DNA from: Amborella trichopoda
Taxonomy: Eukaryota; Streptophyta; Magnoliopsida; Amborellales; Amborellaceae
Reading direction: 5' to 3'
Assembly: GCF_000471905.2 (NCBI RefSeq)
Contig: NW_006499728.1
Span: forward strand, 6,489,841 to 6,553,840
Length of the DNA stretch: 64,000 bases
How positions within the stretch are numbered: the first letter of the stretch is position 1; each line of letters opens with the position of its first letter. The notes beneath the pieces were generated by a model. The model worked only from the letters and a program-made list of their open reading frames with translations, did no database searches and was not told the DNA's origin. Positions 1 through 14,100 of this stretch are shown one piece after another. The position numbers were made by a program, and so were the translations under genes.

Positions 1-3000
1 TTTGTCTACATTATAATCATTACGATTGATCAAACATATAGGCACACGAAACATGCTGGGTAGATTTTTTTCATCAGAATGATGCTATATACCGCAATGA
101 AGGGATCAACGCTTTTCTTGATACACAACATATAGACATAAACTCTGAGATGACATCAAGAGCATTGCTCCTTTGACTGTAATTTCCAGAATCAAGACGC
201 TTAAAAATCTCTTGCAAACATTGACCATCTGGATTTCTGGAAAACAATCAATTAAGTCTGACATAATGGAATTGTAGATAGAGAAATACTGCAGTGAGTT
301 TTCTTTTAATTGTATGAAATAGTGTAGTGATATACAACAGGCTCCAAGGAATCATGCAAAGGATACATAGAGCAGCATTCAGAAATAAGCAAGACAACAG
401 CTCTTGCAACAGAATCCCTCTCATCAAGGAGGTTAAGCAGTAAGTCTACCACTACTTTGATTTGGCCAGAGTCAAATTCAGTATCAGCGGAGATGGAAAA
501 GTTTGACTTAAAAATCATTTTCCTCAATATATCTACACCTCCTTCAACCAGAACATTATCCCTGCAACGAAGCTTAAAAAAAAAGAAAAAAAAAAAATCA
601 TTCATACTTTAAATAGCGAGTCTATTAATTCCAAAACTGAATTGCCATATCGAAAAATTACCAGCCATGCTAAGAATATCTAAAGTTTAGAGATGGCAAT
701 TACTTAAAACTGACATGTCAATTTCTATTGGAAAAAGTTTATATAAGGGTGAGGCTCTGAACAATTAAGTTAAGGCACACCTCAAAAAGTCACTCTAAAA
801 GGTTGTTTCGATGCCCAAAAATCCTCAAATCGATCATCTCAACCTCAAAATGTATGAACGAGAGAATAAATAGATTTCAAGTATTGAAAATAGTGCATTA
901 TGCAGTGCATTTTCTGGACCGTCAATTTTCAAGATTTTCAATTGTTCATAGATCTGATGGATCTACACTATTTTTGAAGCTTTAAATTTTATTAGGTATG
1001 AAAATAAATTTTCAGGTCAACCCAAACTATTTGGAGGTGTGCCTTACTTTGATTGTTTAGGGCCCCAGCCTTATACAAAACACACCCAGTTTTATTCTGC
1101 CTCAAAATGCAGGAAAACATATTTTCTGATGACCAAACAAAGAACGGAGCAAGCAACGTTTTGACTCTAAAGCAATATGGTTACCCAATAAAAACTTTGA
1201 ATAACCCCTCAGGAACACCTGCAATTCTTTAACAGATAGGCGATCAATATGGGTTTCCAAGCCATAGTAGATTAAAATATTCAGAACCCTCCCTTCCTAT
1301 ATAGTGACAATGTTGTTTAAACAAAAATTGGCACGCCAGTTTGAAGTAATTGCCATCTCTGGTACCAGACAAGTGCCTTTTACCTGCAAAGTGAGCAGAT
1401 TGGTCTGCATGCATCTATGCATGAGAGGGGGTGATCGTCAAGAATTTTATGTTGAACTTAAAGAACATCCAGAGGATGAAAATAAAGAACATACAGAGGA
1501 ATGAGCAAGCAGCTGAGAAAAAGGATGATGGAAAAGAGGAAGAGGGAAGACAGGCAATGAAAGAAGCCAAGGATCTCTGCAAAAATGGTGGAGAATCAGA
1601 GATGCTGGATGTATAGGAAGTACAAAACTACCCCTCTACTAATAGGGAGACCCTCACAAGCAAGAGCGCTTAATTATCTTGTTCGTCCAGGAAGCCATTC
1701 CATGATGGAGAAGATCAGATAACCTATGTAATTCAGTCATTCAGCAGGATGAGCCACAGAAGGTGGAACAAGCCTAAAGGAGAGGGCTAAAATGATTCTC
1801 AACCTACTGAAAAAAAGTAATCTGAAATATTTTTTCTTTCGATCAAATGACGAATTACCAGAAGCAAACAAGAAGAAAGGCAACAGGATGCTACTGACAG
1901 TAGAAATAGGAAAAATGGAAAAAGGAAAAAGATAAAAGAAACAAACCTGTGCAAGCAATATGCTTAAAAACTCTGGCCCAGTTTTGGACATTGCAAGTTC
2001 AAGGCGTTCATTATTAAGGCGTCCCCACAGAAGAGCTATGCAGCATAGGAAAAACTTTCTTGTTTCAACTGGACTGTCCTTTCCACCAGGATAATCTTCA
2101 GCTTCATCCTGTTGTGTATACAGCTGCAGATATAGGATGAAAGCTCTTTATAACTAAATAATTCTACCAGCAAGTTCAAAGAATAGCACGACATTATTAG
2201 CGACAGTTAGTATTCTTTAATCACTTCAAACAAATACGGCTAAAGATAGGGAACACTAAGAAACAAAATTTTTCTTCCCCATTTTCTTTCACTATCACCA
2301 TCCCTACAATCCAGTAACCCTTCTTTGTGGCTAGATTATAACCTAAAACCTAGAAAAGTAAAAAACTAAGTGTTGCTAATCTAGTGACAAGTGGCAGAAT
2401 AAGGAATGGTGACATCTTTTTTGTCTGAGTTGGTAAGGCAACTTGAAAGAGAGTGCTATTATAGTAGACTACTCAATTAATATGCAGTGCCATAACAAGG
2501 AAGCCATAAAAATAGTGTTTGTCTCATCTTTCATGAGCAGACCAAGCATATAGTAAGCGTATTGCGACTTTGTTAGACAGAAAGTGGTTTCCAAGAGTGC
2601 TTGTATCCCTCACTCAAAGGATCAAGTAGTATATAANNNNNNNNNNNNNNNNNNNNNNNNNNNNNNNNNNNNNNNNNNNNNNNNNNNNNNNNNNNNNNNN
2701 NNNNNNNNNNNNNNNNNNNNNNNNNNNNNNNNNNNNNNNNNNNNNNNNNNNNNNNNNNNNNNNNNNNNNNNNNNNNNNNNNNNNNNNNNNNNNNNNNNNN
2801 NNNNNNNNNNNNNNNNNNNNNNNNNNNNNNNNNNNNNNNNNNNNNNNNNNNNNNNNNNNNNNNNNNNNNNNNNNNNNNNNNNNNNNNNNNNNNNNNNNNN
2901 NNNNNNNNNNNNNNNNNNNNNNNNNNNNNNNNNNNNNNNNNNNNNNNNNNNNNNNNNNNNNNNNNNNNNNNNNNNNNNNNNNNNNNNNNNNNNNNNNNNN

Positions 3001-5100
3001 NNNNNNNNNNNNNNNNNNNNNNNNNNNNNNNNNNNNNNNNNNNNNNNNNNNNNNNNNNNNNNNNNNNNNNNNNNNNNNNNNNNNNNNNNNNNNNNNNNNN
3101 NNNNNNNNNNNNNNNNNNNNNNNNNNNNNNNNNNNNNNNNNNNNNNNNNNNNNNNNNNNNNNNNNNNNNNNNNNNNNNNNNNNNNNNNNNNNNNNNNNNN
3201 NNNNNNNNNNNNNNNNNNNNNNNNNNNNNNNNNNNNNNNNNNNNNNNNNNNNNNNNNNNNNNNNNNNNNNNNNNNNNNNNNNNNNNNNNNNNNNNAAATG
3301 GGTGCACCAAGGGCGGTGATTAATTGGGCCAAATTGAACGGCCTTGATGAAATGAAATGTTCAAACTAAAACGTGATACCGATTGACACCCCGTACCCGA
3401 GAGTAGTATGTATCCCTTCCCACCTGTGACCCCTCGCTCTCTTCCCTTCCCTCTCCCCAAGTGAAACCCTATAGCACACGCCCATTCTCTCTCTATTTCC
3501 TAGAAATTCTCTCTTCATCCCCAATTTCCTCTTTTGGTAAAAAATCAGTCTATCTCATACTTCTTTCTCTCTGTATCCCATCCCTTCTTCTCTTGCCCCA
3601 TTTTCTCTCAATCTCTCTCTTGACTCTCTCTCTCCCCCCCATTTCTCCTCACTCACTCCCCAGCCTGGAGCAAGGTGAAGACCAAGGAGCTAAGCAACCT
3701 GTGCAAGCTCCAGGTCCCTGCTCCATCCCATGCCCTTGAAAGTACACTCTGTTTCTCTACCTCTCCCTCACCCTCTCTTTAAATTACCTGCTGCATACGG
3801 CTCTCCCTCTCTTTCTCTCTCTAACCAGAAAGAAAACCCTTCCTTTCTCTTTCTAAAAAACTCACACTCTCTCTACCTCTCTCCCTCACCGTCTCTTTAG
3901 ATTTCCTGCTGCATATTGCTCTCCCTCCCTCCTCTCTCTAACCAGCACCCTCCCTCCTCTCTCTAACCAGCAAGATACCCCTCCCTTTCTCTCTCTAAAA
4001 AACCCACTCTCTCTAACTCTCCCTCACCTTCTCTCAAAACTTCCTGCTGCATACGACTCTCGCTCCCTCTTTCTCTCTCTAACCAGCAAGAAACCCTTCC
4101 CTTTCTCTCTCTATAAAACCCACTCTCTCTGCCTCCCTCCCTCACCCGCTCTCTAGATTTTCTACTGCATATGGCTCTCCCACTCTCCTCTCTAACACCA
4201 GCAAGAAATCTCTCTCTTTATAAAAACCACTCTATCTCTCTCCCTCACCCTCTCTAGTTTTTCTAGAGCATTCGGCTCTCCCGCTCTCCTTCTCTCCAAT
4301 ACCAGCAAGAAACCCTTCCCTTTCTCTCTCTATAAAACCCACACTCTATCCTCTCTCCCTGTGTTATGACTTACGAGATTTGAAATTCAATGTCTTTGTT
4401 TTGTTTACTTTCAATATGCACACCCATTTTCTATACTAATGACCTCATTCATGAAATGGCATTATACTAATGGCCTCGTATTTGAATTTTCATTTTTTTA
4501 TACAAATCCAAATCACTTGAAATTTTGAAAGTCTATCTTTAAAAAATAGTAGAATCTAATAAAAATATTTAAAAAATAATTCCAAAAACATAAATTGACA
4601 AAAATACCCTGAAACATTTTAGGGGTATTTTGATTAATTTATATTTTACGAATTATTTTTTTATATTTTTATTAGATGCGCCTTGATGAGTAGAATGCAC
4701 GGCTAAATTTTCAATCTGGGCCGATCTGACGGACACGATCTCATTTTGTATTTGAATTTTAATTTTCTCCTATAAATCGAAATCATGTGAAATTTTAAGC
4801 GTTTATTCTTCTCATCAGCACGCACCTAATAAAAATATTAAAAAAAATATTTCGTAAAATATAAATTGACCAAAATACCCTTGCAATGTTGCAGTTGATC
4901 AATTTAATTTTAACGAAATATTTTTTTGATATTTTTATGGGATTCTAGTATTTTTAAAGAACACACGCCCAATATTTCAAGTGATTTGGATTTATATAAA
5001 AAAATTAAAATTCAAATATGAAATGCAATCGTGATCATTGGATCAGCCCAAATTAGACCGTTGGGCCTATATGTAGTTGTAGGCTAGTGGGCCTACGTCA

Positions 5101-5139
<39 letters not shown>

Positions 5140-8100
5140 GGAAGGTGCATGGTTCTGTCAAATTATTGACAAATTGGGCATTTCTAACAAAGTTTAAGAG
5201 TCTTGATCTCCATTCATTTTTTGCACTCTTTGATTATGTTAAGATGGCAGTAGTCCTTGTCTTTTTCCAGATTGTATGGCCAACTACACCCATAATTGGT
5301 ACATTCTTTATACAACCCATATACAACCCACATTGGGGTCACACATTGTTTACATGAAACCTACAACAACAAATCCTTGAGTTTTTTATCTGAGACTACA
5401 TCTTCTTCTTTAAGCAATGGCGTTATGCTTCTTCCACCACTGAATTCAACAGAAAAGTTACAGATTTGTTCATCATGTCCTTAATTCAAGATAAACACAA
5501 TTAATTAGTAAATGAAATGTCAATCCCAATGTTGTCACATGCGCTTCGGAGTCTTCTTCGTTTTGGTGAGAAAATTGAAGCAATTCAGTGCTTCGGCTGA
5601 TTCAGGGGAAGACATCGAACTTTTTTTAAAAAAAAATTAATATAAATACATTAGATATTGATATATAAAATATATACAAATAATGGAAAAAATTAAAATA
5701 AAAATTAAAAAATTAAACAAAAATAAATTATATAGCTATTTCTTTGCTGACCGAAGTAGACCCGAAGCATACCTAAAACAAACCCGAAGCAGTCCGAATT
5801 TGACCTAAGCAACCCGAAGCGGTCCGAATCTGATCAAAGCGGCAGCACCAGACTTTGCTTCTCTTCGGTTTATGCCTAAAATCCGAAAGCTTCGACCGAA
5901 GCGGAAAGAATTTGATAACAATGGTCAATCCTGTCATTGGATGCTCTGATGTGAAGGGGGGATGTTGTGCATGTTTTTCATAGTAAGTGTACCAGAGACA
6001 TTTATAACATGTTCATATTGTATTTCATTCTTTTGGCACTCACATATTTGTAAAGAAGGGGGTTGAACACTCATTTTCAAGATTGAGAATATATGATTCT
6101 CTCATATTTAACAAGAGAGTCTTATAACCTGACAAATATAAATCATTTTTAGTGAGGTATTTATCAACCGTAATGCCAAAATATCTATTCTATACAAGGA
6201 ATGTGAAGGACTTTGAGAGTCATGCCTGATAATCCGAATGGCGTTGCAACAAATAATAAACCATAAGTAAGATGAACTAATGAAAAAAGGCTTACAAAAT
6301 TGATGAAGAATGATCTATCGATTTTCGTTGAGGACATGGAAGGACAAACACAATTAGGAAACATTCAAATAAGAACAAAATACTCAATGGAAACGACAAT
6401 GCTGCCCAAAAGAACTTACATATCTATAGCAACAAAATGACCTTTCATATTTATGAACTTATATAATTTCTATTTGGAGAGCACTCAATTGCTTGGGGAA
6501 TTTTTTTTTCCTTTTTTTTGGTCAGAGACTTATCCCCAATCATGACAATAGATTTAAAGCATAATTCATGCAGGAGAAGTTCAACTATCATTTAGAAACA
6601 TTAGGATACATCATAATATAAGTTTATGGACAAAGAAAAGTTGTGGTATAAAGAAAATTCTATAACACCACACACCCTAAAAAAAGAAGAAAATAAATAA
6701 ATCATGACAAACTTCAAGTTGGAGAGACAAGAATTGCATGAATTAGTTGTACCTGAAGGCCAGCTATATACTGCTTCAACAATTCCATGAAATTTACAGA
6801 AAATGTGTGATCATCCAAGCGCAAAAGTTTTACATAATGCTTCCAACAAGAAGACAGCAGCAATATTCCAGTATCAGGCATTTGTTTTCCTGAAGGTGAA
6901 ATTGAAAGAAACAGCTATAATGTTCAAGATAACAGCATTGATTATAGGTTAAATGCACAGGACTAGACTTATTGAGCATCATACCTGTTTCATCTAGTGT
7001 TGAACCACAGTACTCTCTCAACTCTTGCAACCAAGCTAATACTTGTCCCAAACCTTTTGCATGCAAGGGCCGGCTTTTCTTGCTCCACTGCATGTAAACC
7101 AAGAATAACAATTGGATCTTTAGAAGCCAAACTTCAAGAAGACTGCAAAATCTCAATTTTCAATAAATTCAAAACATACAAAATGTGGTTGTCAATCAAA
7201 GTGAACCATCTGCTGTTCCATATTCTGAAATGGATGGAGATTTATGCATAAGTTTCCTTTGTGCGTTGAATTCTTATTTCTTAGTATGTAGCAAGCAATA
7301 AAATACTCTCAATTTGCAGAATGGAATTATTTCCATCCACGTTATATTGATTATAGTATGTTTAGCTTTGTAAGCACCTAAGAACAATAACAGACCTCAC
7401 CACAAATACCAAAATCATGCACTAAGGTAAAGAGAAATAGACCTGTACATACAAGATATATGCTCAAACTAACAATGCCGTGCAAAGCATGTTGCACACA
7501 AACAAAACAACGTCATACTGCCAAGAGTGCAATCTAGTACTGTCGTCAAATGCATTGTATGTGTGTATGTGTGCACATACACGTATGAAAGAGAATAAAT
7601 ACTAGTGTGACTTTTACATTTCTAAGTACACTCATTTTTCTAAGTCTACTAATCTCTCTCTCTCTTCCCCCCCCCCTTCCCCCCTCCCTTATTTAAATCT
7701 AACCACAAACTTGCCAGAAAATGTCTGTATGTCTCTCCTCAAAAGTCTCTTTTATGTTCTATCTCCAATACCTGGTTTTAGAAAAAAATCTATTACGTAG
7801 AATGGAGAAGAAATAAGAGTAATAAAACAAAATAGGAAACTTTCATGAAAAACTTAGATATATTTATCATATGCTAATTATTAAATAGGAGATACTATAA
7901 CAGTATTTTCTCCTAAAATACAGAAAAGTTTTTAGAAAAGGTTAAAACATTAAACAAAATAAATAACAATAGCTTAAAAATGAAATAGAAACTAAAAATT
8001 ACTACTCTTCCATTAACTTAATATGTTAAGAATAAGTTTTATCGCTAGTGACAAGAGCATCATAAAATGCACGTGCCCAAAATAACTAGGAGTGTGACTT

Positions 8101-11100
8101 AAATTTCTCACTACTCTTATTTTCTCTAAATTTCCTAAACACTCTCCCACTCTTTCTCTGTCTACACTCTCATCCTTATAAGGTCTTTACTTAAAAATCT
8201 CTTTGATTTGTTTTATCAATCAAATGACAAAGTTTCCAAAAAATTGTATCCTACTCGCTTAACAAACTGTATTATATTTCATCCAAAATCCTAATTCACA
8301 GTTATAATCTATTAGAGACAAGAAATAAGGGAGAACAAAAAAAGAAAGCTTATCAGAATTTATGCCCTCCAAAAGTGAGATTTATAAAAATGAGAATTTG
8401 CATAATAGTATGATTCATGTTGTAAAAAATTTCTTCCAAGGCCATGAGCATGAAACCCAACCAGGGACTACTTCCACCATGTGTATTCAGGAAATCATCC
8501 ATGAAGGATCTCAAAGCCTTTATTACTCGTCTCTCCACGATGAAGCCACATGATGATCATAATACAGAAAGTCAAAATTCTATGTAGGAGACTGTGGCTT
8601 GTAAAGAAACTGTGGCTTATAAAGAAAACTATTTTACTCCAGCTACCAGCTTTGTGCCAAATAGGACGTTATCAATGTTCCAAAAAGCCAAGGGGGGCGC
8701 CAAGCATTTTGGGGACCTGGCAGCCTAGTCATCTAGGCACCCGCCCAGTGACATGGAACCACTCCCAAAACAAAACCCGCCCTCCCTCCAACCAAACAAG
8801 GACTAAGGAGTTCTTAAGGCAGGGTTTTAGGCCTTGGGGAGATTTTAGGGCAATTTTAGAGCGCCAAACCCCTTGTGAAAAAGAGGAAATATAATATTAC
8901 AATTACAACACAGATTTACAATCACAAATAATTCAAAATATGACACATTGTACAAAAAAGGAATCAACCATTCATAAAAGAATTCAATATAGGCCCAATT
9001 TCATCATCCAAATGGGGAAAAATTCAATTAATCACAAAACAATTCGTTCAACTACAAACATGTAAATATGCTATAAAAGGAAAAAAATTTAAAAAAGAAA
9101 AAACAAATGATTTACAACATAATACGTTATAGCAAAAAACAAATCAAAACCTTTATTCAAAATATGCTAATAGTTTAAAAATATCAAAATCAAAATCATG
9201 TTGGCCCAAACCTCCTCTATTGGGTTGCCAAAAGTCCTCGAAATCGACTACTAAAAGCTCTAAAAGTACCCACAAACTATTGCCTATGTTTTGGGAAGAA
9301 ATCAAAAAAATAAAAATTTATCAATCTTTCGATAAATCACAGATTCGAGGTTTTTAGGAAGTTTTGATCTCTCTAGGAGCCATGGATTAGGTTGTCGGGG
9401 TTTAGAATACACCCCAAAACCCTTTCCCCCTTTTTAGGAGGAAAAGTTACAAAAGTAACCTTAGCCGAGGGCATTTTTCCACCCTCGGCATGTTGCATCA
9501 AGGCGGCCGCCTTGACTAAACTGCTTAGGCAGGTAAGGTACGGCCTAGGCAGGTGCCTAGACACAAGCCGCCTAGGGTACCTGCCTAGATGCCGCCTAGG
9601 CGTCTTGACCGCTCATCCCATTAGGTGGTTGAGTTTTCGAACATTGGATGTTATATTAATGATTTTATATTTTTGGCACTACTTGAATATTCTTAATGTG
9701 TAGCGTGTTGATGCATGTCAATACTTCTATATGCGGCCCAACACCTTGACCATACATGTCGAATGATAACATCGTACCTTAGTGCCTATAGGTACTTATA
9801 GAAATGTCCACATTTTTTGAACAGCTAAGTTCCAAAGCTTACAGGTGTAGGTTACATTGGTCTAAGGAGGTTTCAGGTCCTATAAATTTTATTTATCCTT
9901 TCAAGTTTGCAAAGACTAAAAACAAAAATGTAGAGCAACCAAATATCTCTTGAAAAATTGTGGTGCTCCACATGTTTAGAACCATGAATCTCTTGAAATT
10001 TTGTGGTGAGGTCTACCACCCTGCGAGCGCATGAAGAAGAAAAAAATTGCAAATAATTTTATATGTAACGTATAATTATTGGATATAAAAAACAAAACAC
10101 TCCAGCAATGGGCCAGCTCGAACTTGTGACATCTTGTTAGTGAAGAGCAAAATCTACCACTCCACCACCTTGCATTATGTATAATGAAATGAGAAACATG
10201 TTATATAAAACCTTATTATTTTTCGATATAGTACTTTTACAGACATGTTTTTCCATACCAATTTTTGTGTTGGTCCCCATTTAACATTGGCTTTTGGGCT
10301 CCTGGTATTTGTAGTATATAAGCTTCTTCATTTTAGCTCTCACTGTGTTTTAATTCGTGTATTCGAGTCAATGAGTAGCCAGTGCAGTCCAAATGCTAGT
10401 ATATGGGCCACAAGGATTGAATTGTGTATATTGGAACTGACATAATATCTTATAGACTTATAATGAACTTTTTTGTTGAGCTTCCCATGGCTTACCTCCA
10501 ACTGATGCATTGCCCATAATAAGCCATGCTGGAACAAGTGAATCCACCACTAGGAGTCTCAAATTGACTTGGTTGTGTGATGTATGTGACTCAGACACCT
10601 TGGGAGATAAGAACTTGGCCATGGCAGACTGCAATAGATTAGTTTCACCAGTGTATGTGGTAGAAAGTATCTCATTTAATACAGCCTTGGGAATCTTGAT
10701 TCAGGTAGACGATATATTACTCTGTAAGGTATGCATAAAGAGACAAATGAAAACAATACTAGTCATTTAATTTCGCTAATAGGCAGTTTGGACCCTAAGA
10801 TGCAATGTATAGTGACAGAAGCATCTCATGATGATAGATCTTTAGAAGATTTGATGTGCATAATCTTTTTTTTTTGGAGTGGATCAGTGGGGAGAGGGCC
10901 CCTATCCTTGGTAGAATTGAGCCTAAGGTGTAGCCTTGCAAATCGTCAAGCGCTAACCAATTAAGCCAGGCTCAGGCTTCTTGAACAACAGGCATCAACT
11001 GTTGTAGGTCCCAAATTTCTTAAAAATGGTATGCAGAAAAAATATGGTTATAATTTTATTATTTTACGAAACCTGAGAAGAAAATTTAGAAACCAAATCT

Positions 11101-14100
11101 CACAAATAACGCAGTCTTTGCATTTTATTTACCTGAGTGGCCAAAAACCCCAATTTTTATTACATATATTATATAAATATTTTGGTGATTTCTCCAAACT
11201 TTTATATAACTCTATGTTCCATATTCCCTAATTTTGCTCAAAGGGAACACAAAATAAAAAAGGGAAGACAGCCCAGTGTGACTTGAAAATGGATCTTGAA
11301 GCCCTATCTCTTTATTGCTTCATATGTAAAAAAATAAAATGGGAGAAGATCAAAAGTATGCAGCTTTCTATTAAATGAAAATCTAATTTGGGCAATTGAG
11401 TTTAAGACTATGCATATTTATTTAGTTTTATATTTCAGTATTAGCCATTGGCTCATGTTAAGTATTCTAAACAAGGGCCCGAAATGCACCCCGAAGCTCT
11501 GGTTTATTGATCTCAACCAACCGAAAAGATGTCCTAAGAGGATTCAGAAACTTATTCTTCCTTGAGCATGCAAGTCAAAGTCCACGTTCGATCTCTAATG
11601 GAAGGTAAAATAATTCCCTCACCAACACTAATTCCCCTAAAAAGTTCACGAACCATATGTATTACTAGTTGCAAATAACAGGTTCAACTAGAGGGCTATC
11701 TGACAGAGAATAGTCCAAATATGTGGTCGTTGCACAGCACTATAGCTATACTACCAAATTCATAAACTTCCAAAGTGAAATCAATATCAGTATCAACAAT
11801 GGATGCTAATGGCTACACACCGTCATCAGAACCTAAAGTTTCAACCCAGCTTGATATTTAATTGTTTCTTGATTTGAGGGACAGCTGCAATTTCACGTGA
11901 TTTACACATTTTTAGAGATTATTAGTTTACAACAGAAAGGTTTGGAGAAGGAAATGCCAATAATGAAGTGACTAAGGCAGCAACTTCAGAAGTTTCACCC
12001 AAGTTAGTTGAATATTCACTGAGGATGAGTTTTACAGTGTAGATCCCCCAATTTACAATGCTGCAGTTATATTTCACAATCAGCAGACAATTGTAAACCT
12101 TTTCTAACATAAAATCACATTTAATCATTTCCTATATCCTGTGCAGTATAATAAATTCTGGTGGTTCAGATACTCGCTTTACATTATCAAAGTTTTCATG
12201 ATGAAGTACTTGTAAAGGTTCGTGATTCTCAGTTGAGCATTCCAACACCCAAATTGATAGAGAATTAATCACATGCAAGAATCGTATAGAACATGAGCAT
12301 GTAACCATTCCTACAGATACGATAAGAGAACACTTTCGTACAAATAAGACTGATCAAAACAAACTTTGAGTTTAGACGTACAGCCTGTAATTTCTGTACG
12401 AGGACAACAAGTTCACCCAGAAGATTCCACAGCAACAACCCCATTTCCATAGGCTCTGACCCATGCAAGGATGTGGATGCAGAACTTCCATCTCTTTCGC
12501 TGCTAGTAGGTGTTGAGACGACTATCTCTCTGGATGCATTTGAATCATATAATGTTTTCCTGTTACTCAAAGCCTTTGAAATCTGTGGATATCCCACTAA
12601 TGCTCCGGTCAAGACTAAAATGCAGTCTGCTGCAGCCATTGAAAGGCGTGTTGGCAATGCAAAATCATCTTGCAGAATGCTACAAGCACAAGTACTTGCA
12701 AATCAGACTTTGAAAGAAAAGCTAAATAAGACAATGAATAGTCATCAAAGACAATAGTTTACTCATGTTAATGTTAGATGAGCCAAAAATGCAACAAGAT
12801 AACATAGTCAACCTCGCAAACATCAGAAAAAATTCCTCTTTTCAACGTAATGTTCAATGTATCTTTATTTTTACATACATATTACACAATACCTATGTCA
12901 GCACTTAACATCAAAACTTGGTGCATGTCCAAGAGGTCAAGGAGAAGAGATGGGCAGTGAAAATAAAAACACTCTCCTGATGAACGAAGAGCCATAAATT
13001 CTCAAGATCATGCTTATCAAAATCATGATATGGGAGAAATAAGATCCATGGAAATATGTAGATTCTAAAAAGAACTTTCTATTTTTCTCTTGCAATGAGG
13101 ATCTAATAGTTAACACCAAAAACCATGCTTCAAAATTTCCTAGAAAGCTTGAAACTCAAATCTAATGAATGAACTGTAATGCCATTCAAAATTATCAATG
13201 AAAGAATAGAAAAACAAGGTTTCAATTCACCTAAAAGGTAAAATTCCTGAACTTGCATATATCCATGTTGACTTGTGTAGAGCTAATCCTCACCTTCCCT
13301 TACATACAATGGACGACAGATGTGGAATACACTGGCATAGACTCTTCACTAGATCAAAGGACCTATGGAGTTTCCCTAACATTCAACATAACGTTATTAA
13401 ACAGAGAATCACAAGTTACAATTCACCACTAGAATAGACTGAACCTTAAAAGGAAATAAGAAAACATAAGCTTCACATTTCAACCTGAATGCTAATAACT
13501 ACCAAAGCATAATATCTCGACAGATGAATGCACGGTAATTTTATATATTAAGATTAGAATAGGTTCATCCGATTTTCTCTTTGGATATAATTTTATGAAT
13601 ATGAAAATTGGCTACACTTTGTTATATGATACACAGAAATTCAGATTATTTCAACACCTCATACAGATATTCAAATTAGTGCAGCATCTCATGCTTAATG
13701 CTCAATATAGCAATTATAGGAGACACATATGATAGCTTGACTGAACGCAATCCCGTCTCACAGTGAATGTGATCAAACTCAAGGGCACCCTCCATTTGAG
13801 GGTATTGCAGTTATTTTCCATGCTTCTGTCTTCTCCTATCATGTTATTACATTCTTTGTTTTGTCCCTCTTTATCTTAGTTCTATCATTATTTTTATTTT
13901 TGTTTTTTAGTTTTCTTCATGATTTGTCTATCTTTATCAAAAGGTTGTGATGTTCCATCCCTTGGTAGCTTCTCAAGCAACTTGACATAGCTCTACCCAT
14001 CAGTTCTCAATAGAAAACAATTAAGTGCCTTTGTATTTTATCATAACCATCAACCAGTTCAATTTTGCCATTATGAACATGAGGACTAACATGTGATGCA

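Noticed and set aside
2573..3369. Long open frames across the first N run on both strands
   Set aside because: The length comes from N translated as X; the real residues at the edges are few and unrecognisable.
10905..10985. tRNA gene on the minus strand
   Set aside because: A-box-like and B-box-like stretches are present, but no acceptor stem or anticodon arm forms; a SINE head is the better reading.
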